Origin: an uncultured Treponema sp.
GTDB taxonomy: Bacteria; Spirochaetota; Spirochaetia; Treponematales; Treponemataceae
Assembly: GCA_949299755.1 (NCBI GenBank)
Contig: CASGBA010000003.1
Coordinates: 171,121-235,120, forward strand
Length of the DNA stretch: 64,000 nt
Reading direction: 5' to 3'
Each line of letters begins with the position of its first letter. The first letter of the stretch is position 1. Positions 38,354 to 46,156 of this stretch are shown here, one piece after another. The notes below the pieces were generated by a model. It was not told the origin of the DNA. It worked only from the letters and a program-made list of their open reading frames with translations, and searched no databases. Both the position numbers and the translations under genes were made by a program.

Positions 38354-39296
38354 TCCAAGCCACCTTTTCTGTTTTTGGATCCATTGACAATATCGTTTGT
38401 CCGTCATGGGTTATTTGGACTGAATCCTTTTCTCCTGCCAGAATTTTACCGTCTTCGGAAATCCGGAAACGCCATTTTAGAGGCGGAGCCTGTTCCGCCG
38501 CTTTTTCCGCGACAGGATCAGGTAAATCCACAAACTGCAGTGGAGAGGATTTTCCTTTTTGTATGACAACAAGAACCCCGTCCTGGATTGTCATGTTAAT
38601 CATCAGGGAAAAACCACTGGAAAAGACCGCAGCCCCGCGTCCTCCCCGGAGAATCATTATTTTTTCAATTCCTGTTTCTCCATTCCAACTTCCAGCCAGG
38701 GAATCAAGAGACTGTATGTTTTGCAGGGGTATGTTTTCATATGTATTTTGATCTCCGGATTGAGGTTGGGGTTGAGGGGAGGTGATTGTGTCGTCTGGTT
38801 GTTTTCTGGAAGAAACAACTGTTTCCGGAGCGGAACCCGTTGAATCAAAGAGTTCCCTGACTAAAAGTCTGGTTCCGAGCATCAGTTTGTTCTGGTTTTC
38901 ATAAACCCTGGAAAGGAAACGCTCTTTTTTCGGTGTTCCTCCTGCCAGTAAAAGCTCAAGTTGAATGCCTTCCGCATTTTGAGAAAGTTTTCCCGAGAAA
39001 ACAAAATCATGACCTGTGGTTTCGGTTTTAATGCTTCCTGAAGAAACAGCTTCATCCAGGGTTTTCCCCATAAGGGTAATAGTATAATTTTTCTGTTCTT
39101 TCATGAATGAAAAAAGAAGATCGCTGACAACAAGCGCTGTGGAATCGTCTATGCCATTGTTTTCAAGTTGGTATACCGCAACGGACATGGCGGATCCGGC
39201 AGTTTCCTGGGAAACCTGGGCATTCAGAATTTTCCACCAGGGAAGCAGAAAAAAAGCGAGGAGCAATGCATAAAACCGGGAATCTTTCCGACTCAT
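38343..39296 (-). CDS. Exported protein of unknown function
   Basis: 317 residues with an N-terminal signal sequence (hydrophobic core about 8-22, likely cleavage after LNA). The first domain (about 35-165: MSVAVYQLENNGIDDSTALVVSDLLFSFM, then YTITLMGKTLDEA and HDFVFSGKLSQNAEGIQLELLL) resembles the alpha/beta layout of CsgG/TolB-N-like domains, which open by collecting short-lived names and build an integrated response; this is a fold impression only. A Ser/Pro/Gln linker (about 170-200) joins a beta-rich C-terminal domain. It follows smpB by nine bases and is probably cotranscribed. Role unknown. Confidence 0.7.
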   Translation of the reverse strand: MSRKDSRFYALLLAFFLLPWWKILNAQVSQETAGSAMSVAVYQLENNGIDDSTALVVSDLLFSFMKEQKNYTITLMGKTLDEAVSSGSIKTETTGHDFVFSGKLSQNAEGIQLELLLAGGTPKKERFLSRVYENQNKLMLGTRLLVRELFDSTGSAPETVVSSRKQPDDTITSPQPQPQSGDQNTYENIPLQNIQSLDSLAGSWNGETGIEKIMILRGGRGAAVFSSGFSLMINMTIQDGVLVVIQKGKSSPLQFVDLPDPVAEKAAEQAPPLKWRFRISEDGKILAGEKDSVQITHDGQTILSMDPKTEKVAWTRN

Positions 39297-39305
39297 GTTT
39301 TCTCG

Positions 39306-39770
39306 TTATCCGTCCTGTTTTTTTGAAAATTCACGCTGTAAATCCCTGTTGACATCCCTTTCCCTGATATCAGCGCGCTTATCATAGAGTTTTTTACCCT
39401 TACAGACCCCGAGTTTCACTTTTATTTTTCCTTTTTTTAAGTAAAATTCAAGGGGAACCAGGGTATATCCTTTTTCATCAGTTTTCCGCTGGAGCCGCTT
39501 TATTTCCCCCTTGTGTAATAAAAGCTTTTTAGGCCTGTCAGGGTTATGCTGAAAAATAGAAGCTTGAAAGTAGGGGGATATGTGGAAGTTTTTCAGCCAA
39601 ACCTCTCCGTCCTGGGAAATTTCTGCGAAGGAATCGGAGAAGGATATATTTCCGTTCCTTATTGATTTTACTTCACCTCCCTCAAGGACAATACCGCATT
39701 CAATGGTGTCTTCGACAAGGTAGTTAAAACCTGCCTTTTTATTTTTAGCAATAGGTAAAATTCCTTCCAT
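39306..39770 (-). CDS. smpB: SsrA-binding protein SmpB
   Basis: Binds tmRNA and brings it to stalled ribosomes for trans-translation. 154 residues. Signatures: NKKAGFNYLVEDTIECGIVLEGGEVKSIRNG, EVWLKNFHISPY, HNPDRPKKLLLHKGEI and the KGKKLYDKRADIRERD tail. No ssrA gene is visible in this window. The ATG at 39770 lacks a Shine-Dalgarno sequence and lies 10 bases from a consensus -10 hexamer, so the mRNA is probably leaderless or nearly so. Confidence 0.96.
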   Translation of the reverse strand: MEGILPIAKNKKAGFNYLVEDTIECGIVLEGGEVKSIRNGNISFSDSFAEISQDGEVWLKNFHISPYFQASIFQHNPDRPKKLLLHKGEIKRLQRKTDEKGYTLVPLEFYLKKGKIKVKLGVCKGKKLYDKRADIRERDVNRDLQREFSKKQDG

Positions 39771-39780
39771 GATACCAATG

Positions 39781-39810
39781 ATTATAAGTTTTCAACATCC
39801 GGCTTGTCAA
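39781..39810 (-). promoter_or_regulatory. Consensus sigma-70-type promoter of smpB
   Basis: On the - strand TTGACA (39810-39805), 18-base spacer, TATAAT (39786-39781). Both hexamers are perfect. Transcription would start near 39774, about four bases before the smpB ATG. Confidence 0.8.
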
Positions 39811-39883
39811 CGATAATACATTTGTGGTATTTTCAATCTGAATGGTATCAATTCGGATACTGAATATTACCGGAGAAAGTTAA

Positions 39884-40618
39884 ATGTCGAAAAGAAGGCA
39901 GCAACGTTCATATTTATCCAAAAAAAAAGAACGTAAAAATATTTTCCTTGGCATTTTGTTGTTTTTGGTTCTTTGCCTGGTGTTTTTCATTATTCACCGT
40001 TTTATAGTCGGTATGTACAGGACAGAATCTGTTAATATGAATCCTGTACTCAGTCCCGGAAATTGCGTTATTGTTACTCCCTTTTATTTCCTTAATCCTT
40101 CCGCCGGAAATGGTGACAATGAATCAAAACGCGGTGACGTGGTTTTAATAAACCCTTCATACAGTGACAGTCTTTCTTTTCCAACAAATATTGCGGATAC
40201 AGTTGTTTCATTCGCTTCGTTCCAGCAATTTTTTCCTTTCAGGCCGAGGAATTCCTGGGGAAACAAGCCTGTGATACGCAGGCTTGTGGGGTTGCCGGGA
40301 GATACTTTGTATATGAAGGATTTTGTTTTGTATATAAAGCCTGCCGGAGGGGAACATTTTTTAACTGAATTTGAACTTGTTCCCCATGAGAAAAACTACA
40401 ACATCATCACAACTCCCTTGCCGGAAAATTGGTCGGAAACCCTTCCTTTTTCCGGTTCATTTGAACAGATAGAATTAAAGGACAATGAGTTTTTTGTTTT
40501 ATGCGACAATCGTATAGCTGTAAATGATTCCAGAACCTGCGGAGTTATTAATTCTGATGGCATAGGCGGTAAGGTCATTTTCCGGTATTGGCCGCTCCCA
40601 GAGTTAGGGTTCCTATAA
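39884..40618 (+). CDS. Signal peptidase I homologue lacking catalytic Ser and Lys
   Basis: 244 residues with the S26 family layout: basic N-terminus, one membrane helix (about 20-42), then boxes B to E. The box B sequence reads ESVNMNPVL, where active enzymes have SxSMxPT: the nucleophilic Ser is Asn-51. The box D sequence reads VIRRLVGLPGD, so the general-base Lys is Arg-132. Box E (CDNRIAVNDSRTCG) is intact, showing true homology. Without the Ser-Lys dyad it should not cleave signal peptides. CGGAG supports the start. An active paralogue presumably exists elsewhere. It may bind preproteins or regulate the active enzyme; that is inference. Confidence 0.88.
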   Translation: MSKRRQQRSYLSKKKERKNIFLGILLFLVLCLVFFIIHRFIVGMYRTESVNMNPVLSPGNCVIVTPFYFLNPSAGNGDNESKRGDVVLINPSYSDSLSFPTNIADTVVSFASFQQFFPFRPRNSWGNKPVIRRLVGLPGDTLYMKDFVLYIKPAGGEHFLTEFELVPHEKNYNIITTPLPENWSETLPFSGSFEQIELKDNEFFVLCDNRIAVNDSRTCGVINSDGIGGKVIFRYWPLPELGFL

Positions 40619-40630
40619 AATTTGTTAACT

Positions 40631-41905
40631 ATGTATACTTCTTTATACATTCATATTCCTGTTTGTGTAAAAAAATGTACATACTGTGATTTTTTCTCGC
40701 TTCCCAAGGCTGATTTGCCGCCGGAATTTTCTTTCAAAGCCTTTGTTTCAGCCTTGATTTCTGAAATTAAAGCAAAAATGAAAGTTTACGGTGCCGCCGG
40801 TTTTAATACGGTTTACATCGGTGGCGGAACCCCCAGTTTAATTCCCGCGGAAAATGTTGAGCTTTTGTGTAATGAATTGAAACCGTTTTTGCGGTCTGTT
40901 ATCCCTTCCTCCGGGAATTCGTTGAAAAATCCGGGTTATGAATGGACCGTGGAAATGAATCCCTCTGATATTAACTGGGAAATGCTTTTGTCCTGGCAGG
41001 AGGGTGGTGTATCCCGCCTTTCTTTGGGTATTCAATCTTTTGATGAAAAAGTATTGGATGCTGTTTTCCGTAGGAATTCACCGGAAGAAAATTTCTCAGC
41101 CCTGAATTTTATTTCGTGTTATTGGAAAGGAGATTTATCTGTTGATTTCATCGCAGGGCTTCCATCCCAAACTGCGGATTCCCTTCTGGAAGATATTAAG
41201 ACTGTTTTAAACTTTTCGCCTTCACATATTTCCTTGTACCAGCTTTCCCTTGAGGAAAAAACACCTCTTTGGGAAATGGTGTCGGCTGGGAAAATAATTC
41301 TTCCTTCCGAAGATGAATCGGCGGATATATGGCTTGCCGGGAAAAATTTTCTTGAAGGGAATGGATTCCGCCGTTACGAAATTTCCAATTTTTCCCGGCC
41401 AGGATTTGAGTCAAAACATAATTTAACTTATTGGCGGTTGAATTCTTTTATAGGAGCAGGCCCCGGAGCTTCCGGAACTTTGGTTTCCGGAAACACTTGT
41501 ATCCGTTACGAAAATATCAGGGATGTAGGTCGCTGGCTTTCTTTTTGGCTGGATTATTCCGGAGGTTTGTTTTCCGGTGAATCCGGTGATGGTCGGCGGG
41601 ATGTTCCCATGGAAGTACAATGTGTTTCTTCAGCGGATTTTGCTTTGGAAACACTTATGATGGGGCTGCGGCTTTGTTCCGGAATTAATGCGGATTCATT
41701 TTCAAGAAGGTTCGGGGTTGATATTTACAGCTGTGTGGGAACCACCTTGGATAAATGGGCGGAACGGGGCAGGCTCCGGATTGAAGGGGGAAGGGTGTTT
41801 TTGACGGAAGAAGGCTTGCTGTTCTTGAACCGTTTTTTATGCGATTGTGCCGAAGAAATCGACTCGAAGCGGAATTTGTTCCCGTCAGGTGAAAGCCGGC
41901 CCTAA
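40631..41905 (+). CDS. hemW: Radical SAM heme chaperone HemW-like protein
   Basis: About 424 residues. Near the start, the cluster motif CVKKCTYCDF binds a [4Fe-4S] cluster. The residue after the last Cys is Asp-Phe rather than the Cys of true HemN, which favours the HemW heme chaperone over coproporphyrinogen dehydrogenase. Further motifs: TVYIGGGTPSL, VEMNPSD, RLSLGIQSFDEKVL, DFIAGLPSQ and RYEISNFSRPGFESKHNLTYW, then a HemN-type C-terminal region. Start at ATG 40631 rather than TTG 40622; no clear ribosome binding site. Confidence 0.92.
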   Translation: MYTSLYIHIPVCVKKCTYCDFFSLPKADLPPEFSFKAFVSALISEIKAKMKVYGAAGFNTVYIGGGTPSLIPAENVELLCNELKPFLRSVIPSSGNSLKNPGYEWTVEMNPSDINWEMLLSWQEGGVSRLSLGIQSFDEKVLDAVFRRNSPEENFSALNFISCYWKGDLSVDFIAGLPSQTADSLLEDIKTVLNFSPSHISLYQLSLEEKTPLWEMVSAGKIILPSEDESADIWLAGKNFLEGNGFRRYEISNFSRPGFESKHNLTYWRLNSFIGAGPGASGTLVSGNTCIRYENIRDVGRWLSFWLDYSGGLFSGESGDGRRDVPMEVQCVSSADFALETLMMGLRLCSGINADSFSRRFGVDIYSCVGTTLDKWAERGRLRIEGGRVFLTEEGLLFLNRFLCDCAEEIDSKRNLFPSGESRP

Positions 41906-41941
41906 TCCGCCGGAAGCTATCAGCCGGCCATCAGTTATCCA

Positions 41942-44485
41942 TCAGCTGAAAAAGCTGTTTAATTTCCCGTAAAGCATACTGATTTTTTCCTTGGCATCCG
42001 GAGGAAGATTCATCCCTGAAGTTTCATCCACAAGGCTTTCCATGCTTGCCAGGGATTCGTTTACAGCCGTATGGAATCCTTTTGAAACCTTAAACCAATA
42101 ATTTCCTGTCCCGTCTGTGTACAGGCTGATAAAACCCAGTGATTTTGTCTTTGCCTTGACCTGGGTTACACGGAGGATAAACGGAAGTGATTTAATGAGG
42201 GAGTCCATTGTTTCGTATATATTGAAATTCGTTTTTTTCGGCCATGATGAGGGAGGGACAGGGTTTAAGTCAAGCTCGGATGCAGCTTTGAAAATAACAT
42301 TTAATTTCAAGCCTTCAAGAAGATCTCCTTTGTCCGTTACAATTTTCCCCCGGAAATTCTTGAAATCGTTTTGAATTGAGGATTCCTTTTGCATTTGTTT
42401 TGCCGAGGCGGAAAGTTTTTTAAGGGGAAAAATGATGACTTTTTTCCCCTTTATTTTTTCCACTTCAAAGGTGGAGCCGCACAGGGATAGGGTTCCCGTC
42501 CCCATTTGTTTTTGTTCCGGTTTCTTTTTCTGGCTTCCACGGATTTTTTGCGCTTCTTTTTCTTCCCGGTTGGTTTTTATGCTTGAATTTAATATTTTTT
42601 GTAATCCGGGATTTATGTCTGCCAGTATTTCCGGACTGAGAGGAGATACAGTCATTGCATACATCCGGGATGTGCGGACAATTTCTCCTGCGACTATGTA
42701 GCGGGGGTTTTCCCTGTAAATACAAGACCCTGGATGTATTTGTATTCTGTCTGCCGTAAGGGTTCTGTATGAACCCCGTCCATCCCTTGCACACACAAAT
42801 TGAATCATCCCTACAGCCACGCAGGTCAGGTAATTCCGTATTGTCCCGCCGGAAGTTATCGGAATTCCTGTTTCCGAAACTATGAATTCAAGTTGTTCTT
42901 TTATGCTGGCTATTTCCGCAAGTATCCTTTCATCCAGAAAATTGATTTTGCAAAATTTTTCCTTCTTTTTCGCCATGGAATAAAGCCGGAATATTTTCAA
43001 GAATGAAACAAAATCTCCGCCAGGATCCCGGAAGGTATGATGCGCCCTGCGTGCGTCCATTTCTTTCCCGGGTGGAAGCAGGAAGGGACTTTGCACAGAC
43101 ATAAACGAAGCCGCCGTTATGACTTCCTCAATCACATCGGGATAATTGAGTATTGCTTCGACTATCATCCTTGACTGACGGGGAAGAAGGGGAAATCGGC
43201 ACATCATTTTTCCTGTTTTTGTCAGATTCCTGCTTGTATCCAGGGCCCCCAAAAGATTCAGTGTTTCTACCGCTCCCGTTATGCCTTCCTTTGATGGTGG
43301 TGAGATAAAATCAAAGTCCTCAAAGTCGGATATCCCCAGCTCAGCCATTCTCAGGACAACCTCGGAAAGGTCTGTCCTGTATATTTCTTCCGTTGTATAC
43401 ATAGGCCTCGTTTCAAAGTCTTTTCGTCCGTAAAGCCTGTAACATATTCCGGGACAAGTTCTTCCGGCACGCCCTTTCCTCTGGTTACAGGAGGCTTTTG
43501 AAACAGGCACTTCTATTAAACTCGAAGTGTAGGTTTTAGGATTGTAAAAATTCAGCTTAGCCTGCCCGGAATCTATTACCGAGGTTATTCCGTTTATGGT
43601 CACAGATGTTTCGGCAATATTGGTTGATACAACTATTTTTCTTTTCCCTCCCGGAGCCGGGTCAAAAATACGTTCCTGCTCTTCTTTTCCTAATCTTCCG
43701 TACAGTGGAAGTATGTGAAGCTTGCGGCTCCAGTTTTGCAGAGATAGTTTTTCAATGCAGTTTTTTATAGCTTTCTCTCCAGGCAGGAAGGTTAAAATGT
43801 CCCCTTTGTCGCCGCTGTTGGTTATTCTTTCCGTTATCTCAATGATTTTATCCAAAACCGCTTCTTCCGCAGCAGATGAATCCCCGGCGGCTGGCACAAC
43901 GGGAGGATCATATACAACTGTGACCGGATAAGTTTGTGTTTCTATTTTTACCACCGGGCAGTCATCAAAGTAAAGTGAAAAAATACCAGCATTGATGGTG
44001 GCTGAGGAAATTATTACTTTAAAATCCTGCCGTTCAGAGAGAACCCTTTTTAACAAACCAAGTACAAAGTCTATATTCAAGCTACGTTCATGGGCTTCGT
44101 CCACGATTATGAATGAATATTTACTCAGCCAGGGATCAAGCTTCATTTCCTGGAGAAGAATCCCGTCGGTCATGATTTTTATGAGGGTTTTCGTGTTTGT
44201 TAAATCCTCGAATCGCATTTTATAGCCAACCAGATCAGGCATTGTTACATCTAGTTGAGCGGCTATAAATTCACTTACCGAAAGGGCTGCGATACGCCGG
44301 GGCTGGGTTACACCTATTATTCCACCGGAGGTATATCCGGCTTCATGCAATATTACAGGAAGCTGGGTTGTTTTTCCGGAACCAGTCGGACTTTCCACAA
44401 CCACGACACGGTTATCAGCCACCATATCCAGAATACGTTGCTTTTGCCGGTATACCGGAAGTTCTTGCGGATTTAAATTATGCAT
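41942..44485 (-). CDS. DEAH-box ATP-dependent RNA helicase (HrpA-like)
   Basis: 847 residues. RecA-like domain 1 has GSGKTTQLP (I), TQPRRIAA (Ia), DEAHERS (II) and SSATI (III). Domain 2 has TNIAETSVTI (V) and QRKGRAGR (VI). The HA2/ratchet region (about 400-480) and an OB-fold region (about 545-640) follow, then a C-terminal extension. It is shorter than E. coli HrpA (about 1,300) and near HrpB in size, but the motif set is that of the general DEAH/RHA group, which remodels RNA or RNA-protein complexes. AGGA supports the ATG. It ends the - strand group begun by the methyltransferase. Confidence 0.92.
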   Translation of the reverse strand: MHNLNPQELPVYRQKQRILDMVADNRVVVVESPTGSGKTTQLPVILHEAGYTSGGIIGVTQPRRIAALSVSEFIAAQLDVTMPDLVGYKMRFEDLTNTKTLIKIMTDGILLQEMKLDPWLSKYSFIIVDEAHERSLNIDFVLGLLKRVLSERQDFKVIISSATINAGIFSLYFDDCPVVKIETQTYPVTVVYDPPVVPAAGDSSAAEEAVLDKIIEITERITNSGDKGDILTFLPGEKAIKNCIEKLSLQNWSRKLHILPLYGRLGKEEQERIFDPAPGGKRKIVVSTNIAETSVTINGITSVIDSGQAKLNFYNPKTYTSSLIEVPVSKASCNQRKGRAGRTCPGICYRLYGRKDFETRPMYTTEEIYRTDLSEVVLRMAELGISDFEDFDFISPPSKEGITGAVETLNLLGALDTSRNLTKTGKMMCRFPLLPRQSRMIVEAILNYPDVIEEVITAASFMSVQSPFLLPPGKEMDARRAHHTFRDPGGDFVSFLKIFRLYSMAKKKEKFCKINFLDERILAEIASIKEQLEFIVSETGIPITSGGTIRNYLTCVAVGMIQFVCARDGRGSYRTLTADRIQIHPGSCIYRENPRYIVAGEIVRTSRMYAMTVSPLSPEILADINPGLQKILNSSIKTNREEKEAQKIRGSQKKKPEQKQMGTGTLSLCGSTFEVEKIKGKKVIIFPLKKLSASAKQMQKESSIQNDFKNFRGKIVTDKGDLLEGLKLNVIFKAASELDLNPVPPSSWPKKTNFNIYETMDSLIKSLPFILRVTQVKAKTKSLGFISLYTDGTGNYWFKVSKGFHTAVNESLASMESLVDETSGMNLPPDAKEKISMLYGKLNSFFS

Positions 44486-44505
44486 TCTGCTGTCCTGTGC
44501 AGCGG

Positions 44506-46107
44506 TCAGTTATTCAAGTCGATAAGATCCGTTGCCCTTAAAATCCTCAACCGTGAAGAATTATCCTGAACAATAATACCTTTGTCCGTTATCGTTATGG
44601 CGGTGTAGGGTGATACTGCTATGGATGATTTTGCCTGTACGTTTAAATCCTTGTCGAAACGTCCGAGATATGCGGTTCCGTTCTGGTTGATTACCGCATA
44701 ATAATCATTGTTTGACTTTACCAGCATACTTTCCGCGGCAATTGTTTCGGCGCTCTCTTTGGTGACTTCAAGGGTAAATCTGTCTATTAGAACAAGTTTT
44801 ACAGTATCTCCCTTTCCGGCCACCGCCATATAACCGTCTCCGGAATTTACCAGCGTTCTGTTTCTTATTGAGTTGATCGGAGATGTTTTCAGGGTGGAAC
44901 CATCGGAAGTACTGATAAGCAGGATTTCCGACAAATATTCCGTTTTATCCGTCACACGTAGTCCCGCCACAGGATTTGCCGAGGTTATGGCGGCTTGTTT
45001 TTCCGCATTTTCAGTGTCTATTTCCTTTTGGGTATCGGCGGCTATCTGCTGTCTTTCAGTCTGGGCTTCCTGCTGCTTCCTGTCTGCCAGTTCCTGTTCC
45101 CGTTCCGCTTCGGCTGTTTTTTCTGCCGCCCGTTCTTCCGCCGCTGTCTGTTCTTCCCTTATGGCGTCAGCTTCCTGTTGTTTTTCCTCTGCCCGTTCTG
45201 CCGCTTCCTGGGCGGTTTGCGCCGCTTCTTCATCATCGGGGTTAGCTTGAGCTTCTTTTGCGGCTTCCTCCGCTTCCTGTTTGGCCTGATCGGCTTCCCT
45301 TTGGGCTTCGTCAGCCCGTTCCTGGGCTTGGGCCGCCTCAGTCCTTGCCTCCTGGGCTTCCTGCCTTGCCTCATCAGCCCGTTCCTGGGCTTGGTCCCCC
45401 TCCCGTTCTTTTAATTCCGTCATGTCACGTCTTGTATCCTGGGGGGAGCTTTCATCCGTTTTTATTGATTCAATTACTTTTTCTTCAGTAAGAGAAGTTG
45501 TATCCACACTGCTCAGGGTTCCGGCAAAAGTTGGATCAGAGAGGGGGATTACAATCTGTGTTTTTCCCGGCCAGTCAGTGTAGGAAAGGGCGAGACCTGC
45601 TTTCCCGGCGGTCAATTCGTTCATGACAACCTGTTTGTATTTACCGGCAAAATAGTCCATGTTGCCACGGTAAACAGCATTATAAACTGTTATGAATGTG
45701 GCCAGGGTGTTTGCATCCCGGAGTGAATATCCGTAGGCGCTTGACAGGTAAGATGAAATTATCCTCCTTAAATTGTCAATATGGTCAACGGATGATCCGG
45801 AGCCTAAGACAAAAATATCCGCATCAAAGCCTTCTGTTACAGAGCTGTCAACCGCATGGATTACATAGTATCTGGCGTCCCCGTGACGTGAATAGGAATC
45901 CCGGGGCGAGGCGCTGACCGCATTCCCCAGTCCGGATCCAATGGCTGTAATTTCCTGGATTGTATCGATTTTGTCGTGGGGTCCCGTATAATTTATGAAT
46001 TCTATAGCGGAGGGATCCACCTTTATTTCTTCTTCATCAACTTCCAGCGGGAATATCATGGCAGCAGCTATGAATAGAAATAATCCCAAAACTGTTAATT
46101 TTTTCAT
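44506..46107 (-). CDS. P83/100-family exported antigen with long coiled coil
   Basis: 533 residues. Start at 46107, with AGGAGG eight bases upstream; frame codons upstream of it are not needed. Signal peptide to about residue 20. The N-terminal domain (about 25-215) matches the P83/100 antigen family known from Borrelia and treponemes (AIEFINYTGPHDKIDTIQEI, DADIFVLGSGSSVDHIDNLRRIISSYLSSAYGY). Residues about 235-380 are an almost uninterrupted Ala/Glu/Gln/Arg coiled coil (ADEAREAQEARTEAAQAQ type). The C-terminal domain is beta-rich and propeller-like (TLVNSGDGYMAVAGKGDTVKL). Cell-envelope location is expected; function unknown. Confidence 0.88.
   Translation of the reverse strand: MKKLTVLGLFLFIAAAMIFPLEVDEEEIKVDPSAIEFINYTGPHDKIDTIQEITAIGSGLGNAVSASPRDSYSRHGDARYYVIHAVDSSVTEGFDADIFVLGSGSSVDHIDNLRRIISSYLSSAYGYSLRDANTLATFITVYNAVYRGNMDYFAGKYKQVVMNELTAGKAGLALSYTDWPGKTQIVIPLSDPTFAGTLSSVDTTSLTEEKVIESIKTDESSPQDTRRDMTELKEREGDQAQERADEARQEAQEARTEAAQAQERADEAQREADQAKQEAEEAAKEAQANPDDEEAAQTAQEAAERAEEKQQEADAIREEQTAAEERAAEKTAEAEREQELADRKQQEAQTERQQIAADTQKEIDTENAEKQAAITSANPVAGLRVTDKTEYLSEILLISTSDGSTLKTSPINSIRNRTLVNSGDGYMAVAGKGDTVKLVLIDRFTLEVTKESAETIAAESMLVKSNNDYYAVINQNGTAYLGRFDKDLNVQAKSSIAVSPYTAITITDKGIIVQDNSSRLRILRATDLIDLNN
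45311..45394. repeat. Two exact 21-base repeats inside the coiled-coil region
   Basis: TCAGCCCGTTCCTGGGCTTGG occurs at 45311-45331 and again at 45374-45394, exactly 63 bases apart. That spacing is 21 codons or three heptads, so copy number could change without breaking the frame or the coiled coil. Confidence 0.75.
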
Positions 46108-46156
46108 TATTGAAACCTCCGGCTTTTTAAGTAACACAAGCAACATCATTGTAAAT

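Noticed and set aside
39771..39883. tmRNA (ssrA) next to smpB
   Set aside because: The 113-base gap is too short and holds promoters rather than a tRNA-like domain.
41880..41945. GCCGGC-rich inverted repeat between hemW and the helicase gene
   Set aside because: Only the six-base palindrome GCCGGC pairs well and no T tract follows, so it is not called as a terminator.
44873..45414. Cysteine- and phenylalanine-rich frames opposite the P83/100 coiled coil
   Set aside because: Products of the repetitive Ala/Glu/Gln codons read in reverse, with no start context or homology.
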